From assembly GCA_000727475.1 (NCBI GenBank), contig KL647288.1, positions 1,949,890-2,013,889 on the forward strand: DNA of 64,000 nucleotides, written 5' to 3'. Of the stretch, positions 24,101 through 34,719 are shown piece by piece. Both the position numbers and the translations under genes were made by a program. The stretch is from Sarcocystis neurona (lineage: Eukaryota; Apicomplexa; Conoidasida; Eucoccidiorida; Sarcocystidae). The notes under the pieces were generated by a model. The model was not told the origin of the DNA. It saw nothing but the letters and a program-made list of their open reading frames with translations, and ran no database searches. Each line of letters starts with the position of its first letter. The first letter of the stretch is position 1.

Positions 24101-26604
24101 CGACTCGCTCAGCAGGAAAGGCGGCGCAATCTGGAGCAAGAACAGCTGCTGCAGCAGCGGGAGATGCAGCACGAAAGGAAGGAGCAGGGCCTGAGACAGC
24201 AGCAGCAAGAGCTACAGAAGCAGCGGGACACAATACACCAGCTGCGACGGGAACTGCAGCAGCAGCAAGAGGGGCTGCAGCAGCAGCAGAAGATACTGGA
24301 GCAGCAGCGGGAGGGGGTGCGCAGGCAAGCGGAGGCGTTACAGCAGCAGGCAGAGGAGGTAGAGAAGCAGCAGCGGGAGCAAAGCGAGAAGAGAAGCGAC
24401 CAACGCCGCGCATTAGCAGCAGCAGAGCAGCAGGCACAGCAGTTGCATGCGGCTTTGATACATGAAAAGGAGCGGCTGGAGGAAGCTGTAACTGCTGGTG
24501 CTGCTAGAGAGCGGGAGCTGCAGCAACAACTGCTGATTGCACAGGGATTAGAGGCTGAGCAGCGCAGCAGATGCTTCCGGCTACAGCAGCAGCTGACAGA
24601 GCGATGCGATGAAGAAGAGGAGAAGAAGCAGCAGGAGAAACCGGAAGCAACAGAACAACAGCAACAGCAACAAAGGAAGGGCAGGGTGGAGCAGGGACAT
24701 AATCCTCTCCAGGAGCCACTGCAGCGACAAGTTCTGCAGCAGCAGGAAGAGCAGGAAGAGCAGCAACAGCAGGACGCCGAGAGAGAGAGAAGAGAGCTTG
24801 CAGTAGCGAGAAGGCAGCGTAACAGAGCGAGAGAAGAATGTGTGCGTCTGCAGCAGCAGCTGCAGGAGAAGGAGAAGCAGCTGCGTGCGACGGCAGCAAC
24901 CCTGCGGGGCACACAGCGCGTTGAGTTTGAGCTGAGAGAGACGGTGAAGCAGCAGCGGCAGCAGATGGTGGAGCTGGAGCAGGAGCAGCAGCGGCTGCAG
25001 GTCAATTTGGAAGAGCAGGAGCGGCGGCAGCAGCAGCAGCGAGAGCAGCGGCGGCGAGAGCAGCAAAAGGAGCAGCAGCATTGGGAGCAGAGGCAGCAGC
25101 AGCAGCAGGAGCTTGTAAGGAAACTGCAGCAGCGACTGAGAGAGGCAGAGAAAACTGCAGAGAAGAAGGAGGCGGAGGCAGCAGAAGCAGTGCTGGAGCT
25201 GCTTGCTTGCAGAGCAGCAGTAGAACAGAGTGAGAAGGAGAAAGAGCAGCAGCAGCAGACTGCTGCAGCGTTAAAGGAGAGTCTGCAGACGCTGCGGTTA
25301 GAAAAGCTTGCAGTTTGTGGCCGCGCAGATCGGCTCGCCGTCCAGCTGGCAGCGGCGGAACAGCAGGTGCAGCACCAGCAGCAGCACAAGGAGCAGCAGC
25401 AGCAGAAACAGCAGCAGCAGCTGGAAGCGAAAGAGGTCGCGAGGAAGCGTGAACAACACCAGGAGGAAGAACTGCAGCGTCTGCAGCTTGTGCTGAAACA
25501 GGAACAGCGCGCCCAGGAGCTGCTGCGGCAGCAGCTAGAGAAGGTGAGCAGGCAACGCGAGGAGGAAGAAGCAGCAAACGAGGAGAAGGAGCGACTCTGG
25601 CAACAGCAGGTCCAGCAGATGCGCGACCAGCAGCAACAGCAGGTGCAGCAGCAGCAGCAAACTGCAGAGCAGCTGTTAGAAGCACAGAGCGCGCTTCAGC
25701 AGACAGAGCAACAGCTGCAGCTGGCGCAAACGCAAATACAGGAGCTGCAGGAGGAAATGCAACAGGAGCAGATGAAGACTGAGCAAGAACTGCTGCAGAA
25801 ACACCAGCAGCTGCAACAGACACAGCAACAACTACAACAGACGGGGCAACAATTACAACAGACGCAGCAGCAGCTGCAAGAGACGCAGCAGCAACTGGCA
25901 GAGGTGGTGCATGCGCTGGAGCAGGCGGAGAAGGAGCTGCACGAGCAGCAGCTACGGGAGCTGCAGAGAGAAGAGAGAGCTGCGGAGCAGCACAGGGAGG
26001 CGCAGCATCTTTTTACGACGGAACTGAATGCTTTACGCGGACGGCTAGCTGCAGCAGCAGCGGACAGAGAGCGGGTCGCTGGTGAGGCAAAACAGCAGCA
26101 GCACGAGTGCGTCGTGCTGCAGGAGCGTCTGGCGCGGGCCGAGCAGCAGCTGCGCTCCGAGCAGCAGAAGCTGCTGCTGGCCGAAGAAGAGAAGGAGCAC
26201 CTGCAGCAGCTGCTGCAGGACGTCGAGTTTCAGGTAGTGGTCGGTCGCCAGCAGCAGCAGGAGGAGCAGCAGCGTGAAGCGGGGGACCCGACGCAGCCGG
26301 AGCGACAGCAGCAGCAGAAGGAGCGTCGCTACCAGCGTGGTGCTGTGGAGGAAGTAGTTGCGGCTGCAGGAGCAGGAGCAGCAGCAGAAGAAAAAGAGAG
26401 GCAGTTGCAGCGGCAGAAATGGGTAGACGCCTGGACGAAAGAAAAAGCGCTGCGCGCTGCGCTTCAAGAAAGTCGAAGAGACTGCCAGCAACTGCAGCTT
26501 GCGCATGCAGAGCTGCAGCAGCAGCTGCTGAACGCGCAACGCAGGCAACAGCAGCAGACGGCACGAGCCGAGGAAGAAAAGACAGCTGCAATCAAGTTCC
26601 TCAG
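18158..26604 (+). CDS. Giant coiled-coil exon, about 2,816 codons (exon 6)
   Basis: An uninterrupted frame of 8,447 nt. It enters in phase 0 after GCACAG (SLKAHQAELDRSS...) and leaves in phase 2 at CTCAG|GTAAAC (...AAIKFLR). Essentially all of it is heptad coiled coil rich in Gln, Leu, Glu and Arg. Exact 21-bp tandem units encode heptads, for example LQQTQQQ/E at 18,770-18,930 and 25,800-25,890, and QQEQQLQ at 23,040-23,130. The only breaks are short Ala/Gly/Glu patches (for example 21,540-21,720, around GGGGGATEEGEEEEEN). No ATPase, kinase or membrane segment was seen. Such exons are often annotated in coccidia only by resemblance to trichohyalin or inclusion-body proteins, which reflects composition, not homology. 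Minus-strand ORFs up to 640 codons over this exon are shadows. Confidence 0.75.
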
Positions 26605-27477
26605 GTAAACCTACCTCTCTTCCTTTCCTGTTTTGTATCCCCTTTCCGGAGATCTTCTACTCGTAGGAGTCCATATATTATACGTATATCTTCCCTGTGT
26701 CACCATAGATATATAGAGAGACACACATATACATGCACATATACATATACGTGTACATATACATATACGTGTACATATACATATACGTGTACATATACAT
26801 ATATACATATATATATATATATTCCTCTGTCTCTCTTAGTCTCTCTGCTTCTGTCTCTGTATATATATATGGATAGTTTTCTATGTATTTGTGTGAGAGA
26901 GAAATTGTTCTCCGGAGAAAAAGTGTCGCCCCTGCACGTCTACCAAGTCGCCACGTATAACCACGTGCTCACCGGCACGTATAGATACATATATACATGT
27001 ATCTTCATCTATATATATGTATAAGCTAGACTACGTACACATATTCATATATATGTATATAATCTGCATGCACGTATACATATATGTATACATATATACA
27101 GAGAGAGAAAGACATGTATATAAATATACACATACACAGATATAGTTATACACGTACACATATACATATACACGTGTATATCTGTATGTATACTTGTACA
27201 ATTTACACAACGTACACATATTCATATATATATATGTAGACACAGACATGTATATATATATACATCTGCATATAATATATGTCTACATAGATATGGCCAT
27301 ATACGTATGTATATGTGACTACACTGCAGACGTATATACATCCGTATGTGTATGTCTATATGTATATAGATGTGTAAAGCAGAACGCGCACGTATGTTGC
27401 CGAAAAACATACTCTTCGGGACACGCGCGTGTTGAATCCTAAGCATATATATGTATATATATATATATATGTACATA

Positions 27478-27510
<33 letters not shown>

Positions 27511-28113
27511 GTGTACACGGGAGCACGTTGGCGAACCGCTGGGTGTATATGTTTAACTTCGTATATAGGTGCGTAAATATTTGTACACGTGCTTGTACCC
27601 GGAGGCGTACATCTATCGGCAATAGGAGGCAGCAAAGAGTTAGTCGTCGCTCTTCGTCACTTCCCTGAGCTGCTGCTTTGCTGCCGTCTCTTTGCTGCAC
27701 CTGCGCACACGCACGTGCCTTTTTGCTACTACTTCTGTTGCTGCTGGTGCTGCTGCTGGTGGTGGTGGTGCTGCTGCTGATGGCGCTGCTGCTGCTGCTG
27801 CCGCCGCGAGTCCCGCGCCGCTGCTGCTGTGACAGGGCTGCTCTGCTGCTGCTGCTGGTGTATGCGGTCGCACGGCTCCGGGTCTCTTGGTGCTGCTGCT
27901 TGTTCGTCGTCTTCCTCCTGCTGCTGCTGCTTCTTGTTCTTCTTCTTCCTCTTGCGGCTGCTTCTTTTGCATGAAGAGGTGCTGCGCAGTCCTTCAGTGC
28001 CCTCGTTGTTTTTCGTATTTGGCAACGCTGCTGCTGCTGCTGTTGCTGTGGGGCCGCCGCTTTTGGGGTGGCGGGCCGGGCGACTGCACTGCTGTTTCTT
28101 CTCGTCTGCATAG
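26605..28113 (+). other. Intron 6: AT-rich half then CTG-rich half
   Basis: From 26,690 to 27,580 it is TATATACGTATG-type DNA, including the 18-bp repeat at 26,737-26,790. From 27,665 to 28,100 it is CTG-rich on the + strand, with GGTGGTGGTGCTG at 27,757. It ends at the acceptor TTCTCGTCTGCATAG. A Gln/Ser-rich minus-strand frame covers 27,640-28,025 but matches the triplet repeat and is not called. Confidence 0.55.
26737..26790 (+). repeat. 18-bp tandem repeat, three copies
   Basis: Three perfect copies of ACATATACATATACGTGT, followed by a partial fourth. In translation this gives a TYTCTY repeat, which is not meaningful. Confidence 0.9.
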
Positions 28114-28240
28114 AGAGGAGTGCGCTGCGCTGCAGAAGGAGACCGGCATCTTTCAGAGAGAAATGAAGAGACAGGCGACAGCTATTAATCAGCTGCATGC
28201 GCGCGCCCTGCAGCTGTGCGAGCAGCGCAGACGAACCCAG
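28114..28240 (+). CDS. Coiled-coil exon, 42 codons (exon 7)
   Basis: Begins after CTGCATAG with one base completing the phase-2 codon of exon 6, then reads EECAALQKETGIFQREMKRQ and continues ...NQLHARALQLCEQRRRTQ. It ends at the textbook donor CAG|GTAAAG in phase 0. The sequence is far less repetitive than exon 6 and strongly helical, which makes it one of the best parts of the gene for homology searches. Confidence 0.65.
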
Positions 28241-28666
28241 GTAAAGCCTTTCAGCAGAAGCAGCAACGGCAGCGAAGAGTCAAGCAGCAGCAGCAGTAGC
28301 ACTGAAGAACCAAGCAGCAGCCGCGGCAGAAGCGAAGAGTCAAGCAGCAGCAGCAGAAGCGAAGAGTCAAGCAGCAGCAGCAGAAGCGAAGAGTCAAGCA
28401 GCAGCAGCAGCAGAAGCGAAGAGTCACGCAGCTGCTGCGGTCACGGCTATTTGTTCTCCGTGCTGCTTGTGGTTGCTTCGCTCTTTCTTCTTTGCGGCTT
28501 TCTCTCTCTCTGTGCGTTGCTTCACAGAGAAGGCATTCTCCTGATATATGTGTATACAGACACACAAACACGCATATATAGAGTTCTACACTATAAATAT
28601 ATATATATGTATATGTACACAGGCACACTGAAGCCCCCCCGGGGACAGCTGTCTTCGTACGTATAA
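28241..28666 (+). other. Open intron frame: Ser-rich repeats plus hydrophobic segment
   Basis: The exon 7 frame remains open for 141 further codons after its donor. It encodes VKPFSRSSNGSEESS, then tandem RSEESSSSS units (27-nt repeat at 28,328-28,433), then a hydrophobic stretch (YLFSVLLVVASLFLLCGFLS, about 28,447-28,506) long enough to span a membrane, then AT-derived tail codons to a stop. If the intron were retained, the coil would end in a Ser-rich linker and a membrane anchor. It may equally be chance openness of CAG-type repeat DNA. Confidence 0.35.
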
Positions 28667-29354
28667 TTACATACACATACATGCCCCATGCCTGTACGTA
28701 TGCGTACATCGATACACATATATTTGCATATAGAGATGTGTATACGAGAATATTCACCTCTCCTCTCTCTCTCGCTCCGTCTGTATATGTTTATGTTGAG
28801 CGAATACAAGCAGCACGCATGCATCTATGTATAGACACCCTACACATATATATGTATATACGTATAGCTGTCTACGCGGCTCTCTCTGTCTCCATATATA
28901 TGGATATATATGTATATGGATATATATATGAGAATTTCCTTTCCTCTGTATGTGTGAGTTTGTACGAGGAGAACATCACCAGCAGAGATGCGCCTACGTA
29001 GGTGGACACTACCTATATATGTATACATACGTGTCTACGTGGCGCTGTCTGTCTCTGCCTCTCTATGTATTTGTATGTACATGTATATATGGATATGTAT
29101 GTGAGAGTTTCCTTTTCTTTGTGTGTAGGCTTGTAGGGAGGGAATGCAACCGGCAGACATGCCCCTATACAGATACACACCGTATCTGTACGTGTGTCTG
29201 TGTGTAGGTAGCTGCTCTCTTTCTTCTGCTGCCACGTACACGCAGAAGTTCGTTCTGACCTCTGTGCGTGTTCGTACATATTGCTGCGGTATACTAGTCC
29301 TCTGTATGTATGTGTGTGTTTGTACCGATATTTCTCATGAGTCTGCATTCAGAG
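28667..29354 (+). repeat. Intron 7, 3' part, with a duplicated ~173-bp unit
   Basis: Two related segments (about 28,840-29,000 and 29,010-29,172) share GTCTACGYGGC, TCTGTCTC, TGGATAT, a TATGAGARTTTCCTTT block (28,929 and 29,102, offset 173), and a GC-richer end CACCAGCAGAGATGCGCC or CAACCGGCAGACATGCCC. A weaker third unit may follow to about 29,310. No coding is called. Confidence 0.65.
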
Positions 29355-29396
29355 GGAAATATGGAAGAGCAGCTGAAGAGAGAGCTGCACAGGGAC
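29355..29396 (+). CDS. Candidate 14-codon mini-exon (exon 8)
   Basis: Between CTGCATTCAGAG and GAC|GTGTGA lies a 42-nt stretch reading GNMEEQLKRELHRD, two heptads of coiled coil, phase 0 in and out. It fits between exons 7 and 9 without changing frame. Phase helped me choose the acceptor (an alternative AG lies two bases upstream), so support is only moderate. Confidence 0.4.
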
Positions 29397-29596
29397 GTGT
29401 GAGAACCTTGTAGTAGTGGGGGAGACCCGTTTCATTTTCAACGCCAGCTGTCATATATACATCTACACGTGTCTATATATAGAGAGAGAGAAAAAAAAAG
29501 GAAGAGAAAAGGAAAAGCATGCGAGGGGAGTGCAGTCTGTGTGTTTTGGCGGTGGCGGTGTTGGTGCTGCCGGTGCTGCTGCTGTTGCGTCTGCAG

Positions 29597-30127
29597 AAAG
29601 AGCTGCAGCAGCAGCAAGAGGAGTGTGAGGCGTTGCAGGCGCAGCACAGAGAACTGCAACAGCTGCTGCAAGAGCTGCAGTGGAGAGAAGCAGCAGCGAC
29701 AGATGCAGCAGCAGAGGCAGAAGCGTACCGGCTGCGGGTTTATCTGCTGGAGTCCTGGTGGGGTGACGCTTGGGTAGCTGCGCAGCAGGCTGCCGCTGCT
29801 GCTCGCGCTGCTGCTGCTGCTACCTCTGTGGCTGTTACTCCTGCTGCTGCCGCTGCTTCGCCAGCTGCTGCCTCTGATGCTGTTGCAGCGGCGACTGCGG
29901 CTGCTGTGGCCGTCGCCCGGTTGCTGGACCGCATCGCCTGCGTACTTCCTACGTGCGGCAGCGGCGCCAGCAACAACAGCGCTGAGGAGGCGGCGCCGCA
30001 GCCCACCAGCAGCAGAGACAGAGGCGGAGCAGCAAAAGCGCTGCTGTCGTCTTCTCTGGCTTCTGGCGCAGTCGGTCCTGCTGCTGCTTCTGCGCAGCAG
30101 CGGCAGACCGAGGAAATGAAGAAACAG
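29597..30127 (+). CDS. Coiled-coil/Ala-rich exon, 177 codons (exon 9)
   Basis: Starts after GTTGCGTCTGCAG with KELQQQQEECEALQAQH, a clear coil to about residue 55, then a distinctive YRLRVYLLESWWGDAWVAAQQ patch, a poly-Ala/Val helix, a Ser/Gly/Asn linker, and a final QQRQTEEMKKQ before CAG|GTGACC. Phase 0 at both ends. An ATG at 29,519 is in frame and would give a hydrophobic N-terminus (MRGECSLCVLAVAVLVLPV). This could be a separate gene start with a signal anchor, but the hydrophobic codons match the CTG-rich intron style. Confidence 0.55.
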
Positions 30128-30707
30128 GTGACCCTCCCACCTGCTGCGTGTCCACGAGATACAGCTGCCACCTGCTGCTGCACAGCGCCTCTTCGCTGCT
30201 GCCGCTGCGGCTGCTGTTGTCCGTCCATCTGCACTTTTCTCACTGCTGTTATTGCTGCTCCCACCTACTGCTTGGTACTTGGACGCGTCTTCCTGTGATG
30301 GCTGCTGCTGCTGCTGCGGCAGCGTGCTGCTGCCTTACTCCTGCAGCTGCTGGTGCTACGGCGTGCAGCTGCTTTACTCTTGCAGCTGCTGCGCTGCGCG
30401 TCTGTCTACTGCAGTTGCTGCTGTCACTTGCTGTCACGTTGTCGAGCGTTTCTTTTCTGCTGCTGTTCCTGCCTCCCCGCTCATTCCTCCGTAGCTGCAC
30501 GCTGGTGCTGCGGCGGCGGTGCTCTGCGTCTCCCTGCCGCGTCTTCCTCTTCGATATCCCACGTCGTCGCTGTCTTTGTCTCGCTCTCTGCTGCTGCGTG
30601 GTGCTGCTGCTGCTGTGGAGTTGCTGTGTGTAGGAGTGCTGCTGCTGGTGTGGTACATCTCTTTAGCTATTACTCTCACCTGCCATCCTGCTGCGTTGCT
30701 GCTGCAG
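30128..30707 (+). other. Intron 9: CTG-rich
   Basis: CTG/TGC-rich on the + strand throughout, with TGCAGCTGCTGGTGCTACGG-type segments repeated around 30,340-30,410. Ends at GCGTTGCTGCTGCAG. It contains long Leu/Cys/Ala ORFs in several frames but no coiled-coil or domain pattern. Confidence 0.5.
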
Positions 30708-30893
30708 ATAGCTGAGGAGAGAAAAGGTCGAGTCATCGCACAGCGGCAAGCAGCTCGTCTTCGTTTTGAGCTGCTGGGCCTGCGACCGCTGCTGCGGCTA
30801 GTTGGTGCTGATCCTGCAGCTGCTCCGGCTCCGCGGGCACTTTTTCTCAACCAACTGCACCAGCAGCCAAGCACGCAGGAGCATCCCAGGCAG
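30708..30893 (+). CDS. Helical exon, 62 codons (exon 10)
   Basis: Reads IAEERKGRVIAQRQAARLRF..., continues LLGLRPLLRLVGADPAAAPAP and ends HQQPSTQEHPRQ at CAG|GTGCGA. Phase 0 in and out, matching exon 9. The low-repeat, basic helix is credible coding sequence. The frame stays open downstream across a pyrimidine-rich stretch (30,908-30,960) that looks like a 60-70 nt intron. Confidence 0.55.
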
Positions 30894-31086
30894 GTGCGAG
30901 AAGCGCCTTTAGCTTCTTCTTCCTTTTTCTCCCCTTCTTTCTCTTCTTCTTTGCTGCAACAGCAGCTGCAACAACAGCCGCGCGGAAGAAGCCGCCGTCT
31001 TCTCGGGAGTTACACTTCGATTGCTGGGGTACCGTCGCTGCTGCTATCTCGCAGTTGTGGGGCGGGTTGCCGCGCGGTCTCGGCAG

Positions 31087-31282
31087 CCGCGGCAGAGGAC
31101 GCCGGAAGAGGAAGAGGACGCACAACAGCAGCAGCATCAACAGCAGGAGGAGGACCCGGGGAGGGGAGACGAGCTTCACGCGGGGCGTCGGCAGCAGCAG
31201 CAAGAAGAGACAAAGCAGGAAGATGGACAGCAGCAGCAGCAGCAGGAGAGAGACCGACAGGAAGAAGTTTATCAGCGAGCGC
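31087..31282 (+). CDS. Gln/Glu-rich exon (exon 11, candidate)
   Basis: Reads PRQRTPEEEEDAQQQQHQQQ and later RQQQQEETKQEDGQQ...RDRQEEVYQRA, in the style of the rest of the gene. The acceptor CTCGGCAG gives phase 0, and a GCGC|GTGCAG donor gives phase 1 as needed by exon 12. Alternatively the frame ends at TAA 31,312-31,314 (...GKSNKT), which would make this a terminal exon. Two other frames are open across the same stretch, including the long frame continuing from exon 10. Confidence 0.4.
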
Positions 31283-31314
31283 GTGCAGCAGCAGGAAAGT
31301 CGAACAAAACCTAA

Positions 31315-32596
31315 GTCTGAATCGCAGCAACTTTGCCATGGACTACAGCAGAAAAACAAAAAAAACCACCATCCCGACCTTCTCTGCTGCTGCGCAGCTG
31401 CGGCTGCTACAAAGCAGTTTCTCCTTTTTGCTGCTGCAGTTCGTCGGCCTCCTGACCCTGCTGCAGGATGTTCTGTGTGACGAAGACGCTGTTGATCGCC
31501 TTCTACACCTCGCTCCCGGTGAGGCAGCTTTTTACACCCCCACTTGCGCTCCCGCTGCTCCTGCTCCTGCTCCTGCTTCTGCTGCTCCTGCGCCTGCTGC
31601 TCCTGTGCCTGTTGCTCCTGCTGCTGCCGCTGCTCCTGCGCCTGCTGCTTCTGCGCCTGCTCCTGCGCCTGCTGCTTGTGCGCCTCCAGCTCATGGTGCT
31701 CCTGATCCCGTTGCTGCTGCTCTTGCTGCAGTTGTGTTTATACCGCCCACTGCTGCGGCTCTTCTCTCTGCTTCCCGCCGTCGCTGCCGCTGCTACTTCT
31801 ACGCTTCCACGCTGCTACTGCGACGCGTCTTCCCCCTGCTGCTACTGCGACGCGTCTTCCCCCTGCTGCTGCTACCCTTTCCTGACGTCGCCGCTGCTTT
31901 CTTCCTCTGCCGCTGCTCTTCCTCTGCAGGCGTCCCTCTTCTGTCGCCGCTGCTGCTGCTGCTGCCGTGTCCTGCAGTTGCTGCGCTCCTCCTAATGCTC
32001 TTCGCACTGCTGCCCCTGCTTGCGTTCGTGTCACGAGTCTCCTCTTTGTTGCTGCTGCTGCTGCGTGTCCCTGCTGCTGAACTTCAAAGGACTGCACTTC
32101 ATGCTTCACAGCTGCCGGAAGTTCATATAACACTTTTCTTTCCTGCACGCGTATAATTATCTCTATGTACGTGTATGCATGTGTACTTCCGTAGAGATCG
32201 CCTGGTCGTATTTGTTGGTATATGTATATCCATATACATGCACGTCTGCGTGTATGTGTATAACCACGTTGAGCTGCTACAGCCTTATTGTCCTGCTGTT
32301 GCTGCTACATTACTCCAAGAAGTCACACGCTACCGCAGCAGCAGCAACACTCCTCATCAACTCCTGCTGCTGTGGTGTTTTGTCTTGCTGGGGGTTGTTG
32401 GTTTCTGTAGGCTTCCCTCGCTTCTTCGCCGCTCGGGCTGCTCTTGTTCCTGCGTGCCAGCGATCTCCCGCAGCAGCAGCAGCAGCGCACCAGCTACAAC
32501 AGGCCACGTCGCCGCTCCCTGCTGCGTCTGCTGCTGCGGCTACCACATCTGCTGCTGCGTGTGTTGCCGCGGATGCGGCTTCTTCCGCCGCCCCAG
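31315..32596 (+). other. Pro/Ala and CTG-rich stretch, probably intron
   Basis: From 31,550 to 31,690 the + strand repeats GCTCCTGC/GCGCCTGCT units, read as Ala-Pro repeats in one frame. A perfect 27-bp duplication lies at 31,811-31,864. A TATACGTG-type patch at 32,150-32,270 is followed by CTG-rich DNA up to 32,590. One + frame is open to 32,156 and could be coding, but the residues are those the triplets dictate. Confidence 0.4.
31811..31864 (+). repeat. Perfect 27-bp tandem duplication
   Basis: Two identical copies of a 27-base unit (starts GCTGCTACTGCGACGCG, ends TCTTCCCCCT) lie head to tail, at 31,811 and 31,838. The length keeps any reading frame. In the open + frame it encodes a repeated LLLRRVFPL peptide. 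Confidence 0.95.
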
Positions 32597-34719
32597 CAGC
32601 AGCTCTGCGGTGGCTTCGTCCACAAGCGACAGCAGCACCTTTGCTTCATGGAGAACTGTCGGTGAGCCAGCTAGGGGAGTCAGTAGATGCGCTGCAGGGC
32701 GACCGCGAGGAAGCGAAGCCGCAGCCGCAAGAACAACAACAGCAGCAGCAGTGTTGGCTTATGCCTGATGAAGAGAGGCAGGCGTTTCTTCTTCAGATAA
32801 AGGACGTAAAAAACCGGCTACGCCAGAAGCTCGTCCAGCCCCTGCAGCTGCAACAACAGCAGCAGCGGCAGCAGCAGCAAGAGCGGGCGCTGCCAGAGCG
32901 GCAGCAACAGCAGCTCCAGCAGCAGCTGCGAGAACGGAGGGACGAACACTACCAACAGCAGCAGCAGAGTCTAAAATCGCAAAGGCAACTGCACCAACAG
33001 CGCCGTCAGCAGCAGCAGCAGGAAGAGGAGCAGCAGCAAGAGCAGGAGAAGCGTCAGCAGGCTGAGGAAGTGCAGCAGCAGGCTGAGGAAGTGCAGCAGC
33101 ATGCTGAGGACGGGGGGATCACCCTACAGTGGCGACTCGCACCGGAGAGCGAGGGCCCGAAGAGGCAGCAGCAGCAGCACGAAGAGCAGCAGGAGCCGCA
33201 GGGAGCTCGACGAGAACGGCCGGCTGTGTTGCCTACGACGTGGGCTGTGGCAGCACGGGCTGCAAGAAGCAGCTACGACTCCGCGCGCCCCTGCGGCGCT
33301 CTCTCTTCCCGATCTCCGCCTCAACAGCAGGACGTGTTTTTGCAGCAGCAGCAGCAAGAGAAAGACCAGCAGCAGCAGGCAGTCTCGCCACAGCGACAGT
33401 GGGAGGGTGTGGCGCAGCAGCAGGGGGTGCAGAAGCAGCAGTACCAGCAGCAACGGCAGCAGTTCCCGCTGCACTCGCCAAGCCACGAGCAAGAACAGGA
33501 ACAGCAGCAGCTGCGCAAGAAAAAGCAGCAGCAGCAGGGGCTGGGTGAGCTGTGGGAAGAAAAGGAGGGAAGCAGAGAGGAGCAGGAAAAGGAGCAGCAG
33601 CAGCCGCGTCCTCTGCAGCCGCGGCGGGTGGAGGAAGCAAACAGTCAGGAGCAACAGCAGAACGTGCAGCAGGGAGATAACAAAGGCACCCGACTTTCTT
33701 ACTTTGCGTGGAGAGAACTGCGGTCATCTCTTTCTCTATCTCCTTCTTGCAGCAGCGTAGAAGCGAGTTTTCTGCGTTCAACACGACGCAGACGAACTCC
33801 AACCGCTGCTGCTGCTGCTTCTTCTGCTCGGGCATCGGCTGCTGCCATCGCTCCTTCGCCTCGTCGTCCTCCGCCTCCTTCTCCTTTTTCTTCTGCGTCT
33901 GCTGCGCCTGTGTCTGCTGTTGCTGCTGTTCCGGCTCGTGCGAGCCCAGTTGCCTCTGCTGCTGCAGCGTCTCCCTCCGCGGCTGCTGCAGCAGCGCTGG
34001 CGGCCCCACGCACTGCGGCAGCCGCACCCACCCCGGAGGACTTTTTACTCAGCAGCAGCAAGAGTTGCCGCAGCAGCAGCATGCAGTCGCACGTCCGACC
34101 AGAGGCAGGTTCTCCTTTGTCTTTCTCTTCTTCTGTTTTGAATGTTTCCGCTCTTTTCCCTGCAGATGAACTGCAGCAGCAGCAGTATGTTGCATCCCGC
34201 TCCTCCTCGTCTCCTTCCCCTTCTTCCCCCTCCGCGTCGTTTGCTGCGGCGTCGGCTGCCCCACGCTTCACAGGGCGACCCGCACCTGGGGGGCTGGCGG
34301 CCCTGCCCGTTCCTGCAACGGGGGACGAGGCAGCAACAGCAGCAGCGCTGCAGACCACCCGAGGAGCTGCAGCTGCGACAGCTGCTCGAGGAAGAAGAGC
34401 AGCGGCACGAACGGCAGTAGAGCACGTACACGACGCAGCAGCGTCCGAAGGAGCAGGTGAGCGAGCAACCGCAGAGACCGCTTCTTCTTTAGCAGCAGTG
34501 GTTCAAGCAGCAGCAGGAGCAGAGGCAGAAACAGAGGCAGCAGCAGGAGCAGCAGCAGAAGAAGAAGCGATGACAACTGCAAAGGAAACTTCCTCCTCTT
34601 CACAGCTGCTGTTCGTGTCTCTCTCTTCTTCCGCTGTCTCGTCTCTTCACGACTACCTCATCTACAGCGACACGGGTAACCCGTCGCCCAAGCAGCAGCG
34701 GGACTTGCCGTCTCCCTGA
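32597..34719 (+). CDS. Gln-rich exon(s) with Ala/Ser-rich C-terminal half (exon 12)
   Basis: Preceded by a CTG-rich tract and TTCCGCCGCCCCAG. The frame reads AALRWLRPQATAAPLLHGELSVSQLGE, then WLMPDEERQAFLLQIKDVKNRLRQKL, a clear unique helical block (about 32,755-32,850). Long Gln/Glu/Arg coil follows to about 33,680. The downstream part (33,720-34,700) is Ala/Ser/Pro-rich and may contain unspliced introns: TTCTTGCAG at 33,752 and CCCTGCAG at 34,165 look like acceptors, and another frame from 34,166 reads RPPEELQLRQLLEEEEQR to a TAG at 34,418. The start is also uncertain, since acceptors at 32,410 and 32,473 are in the same phase. Confidence 0.5.

Noticed and set aside
11266..26608. Naming the giant coils as myosin heavy chain, trichohyalin or viral inclusion protein homologues
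   Set aside because: Similarity would rest on Gln/Glu coiled-coil composition only. No motor domain or other diagnostic domain was seen in the exons.
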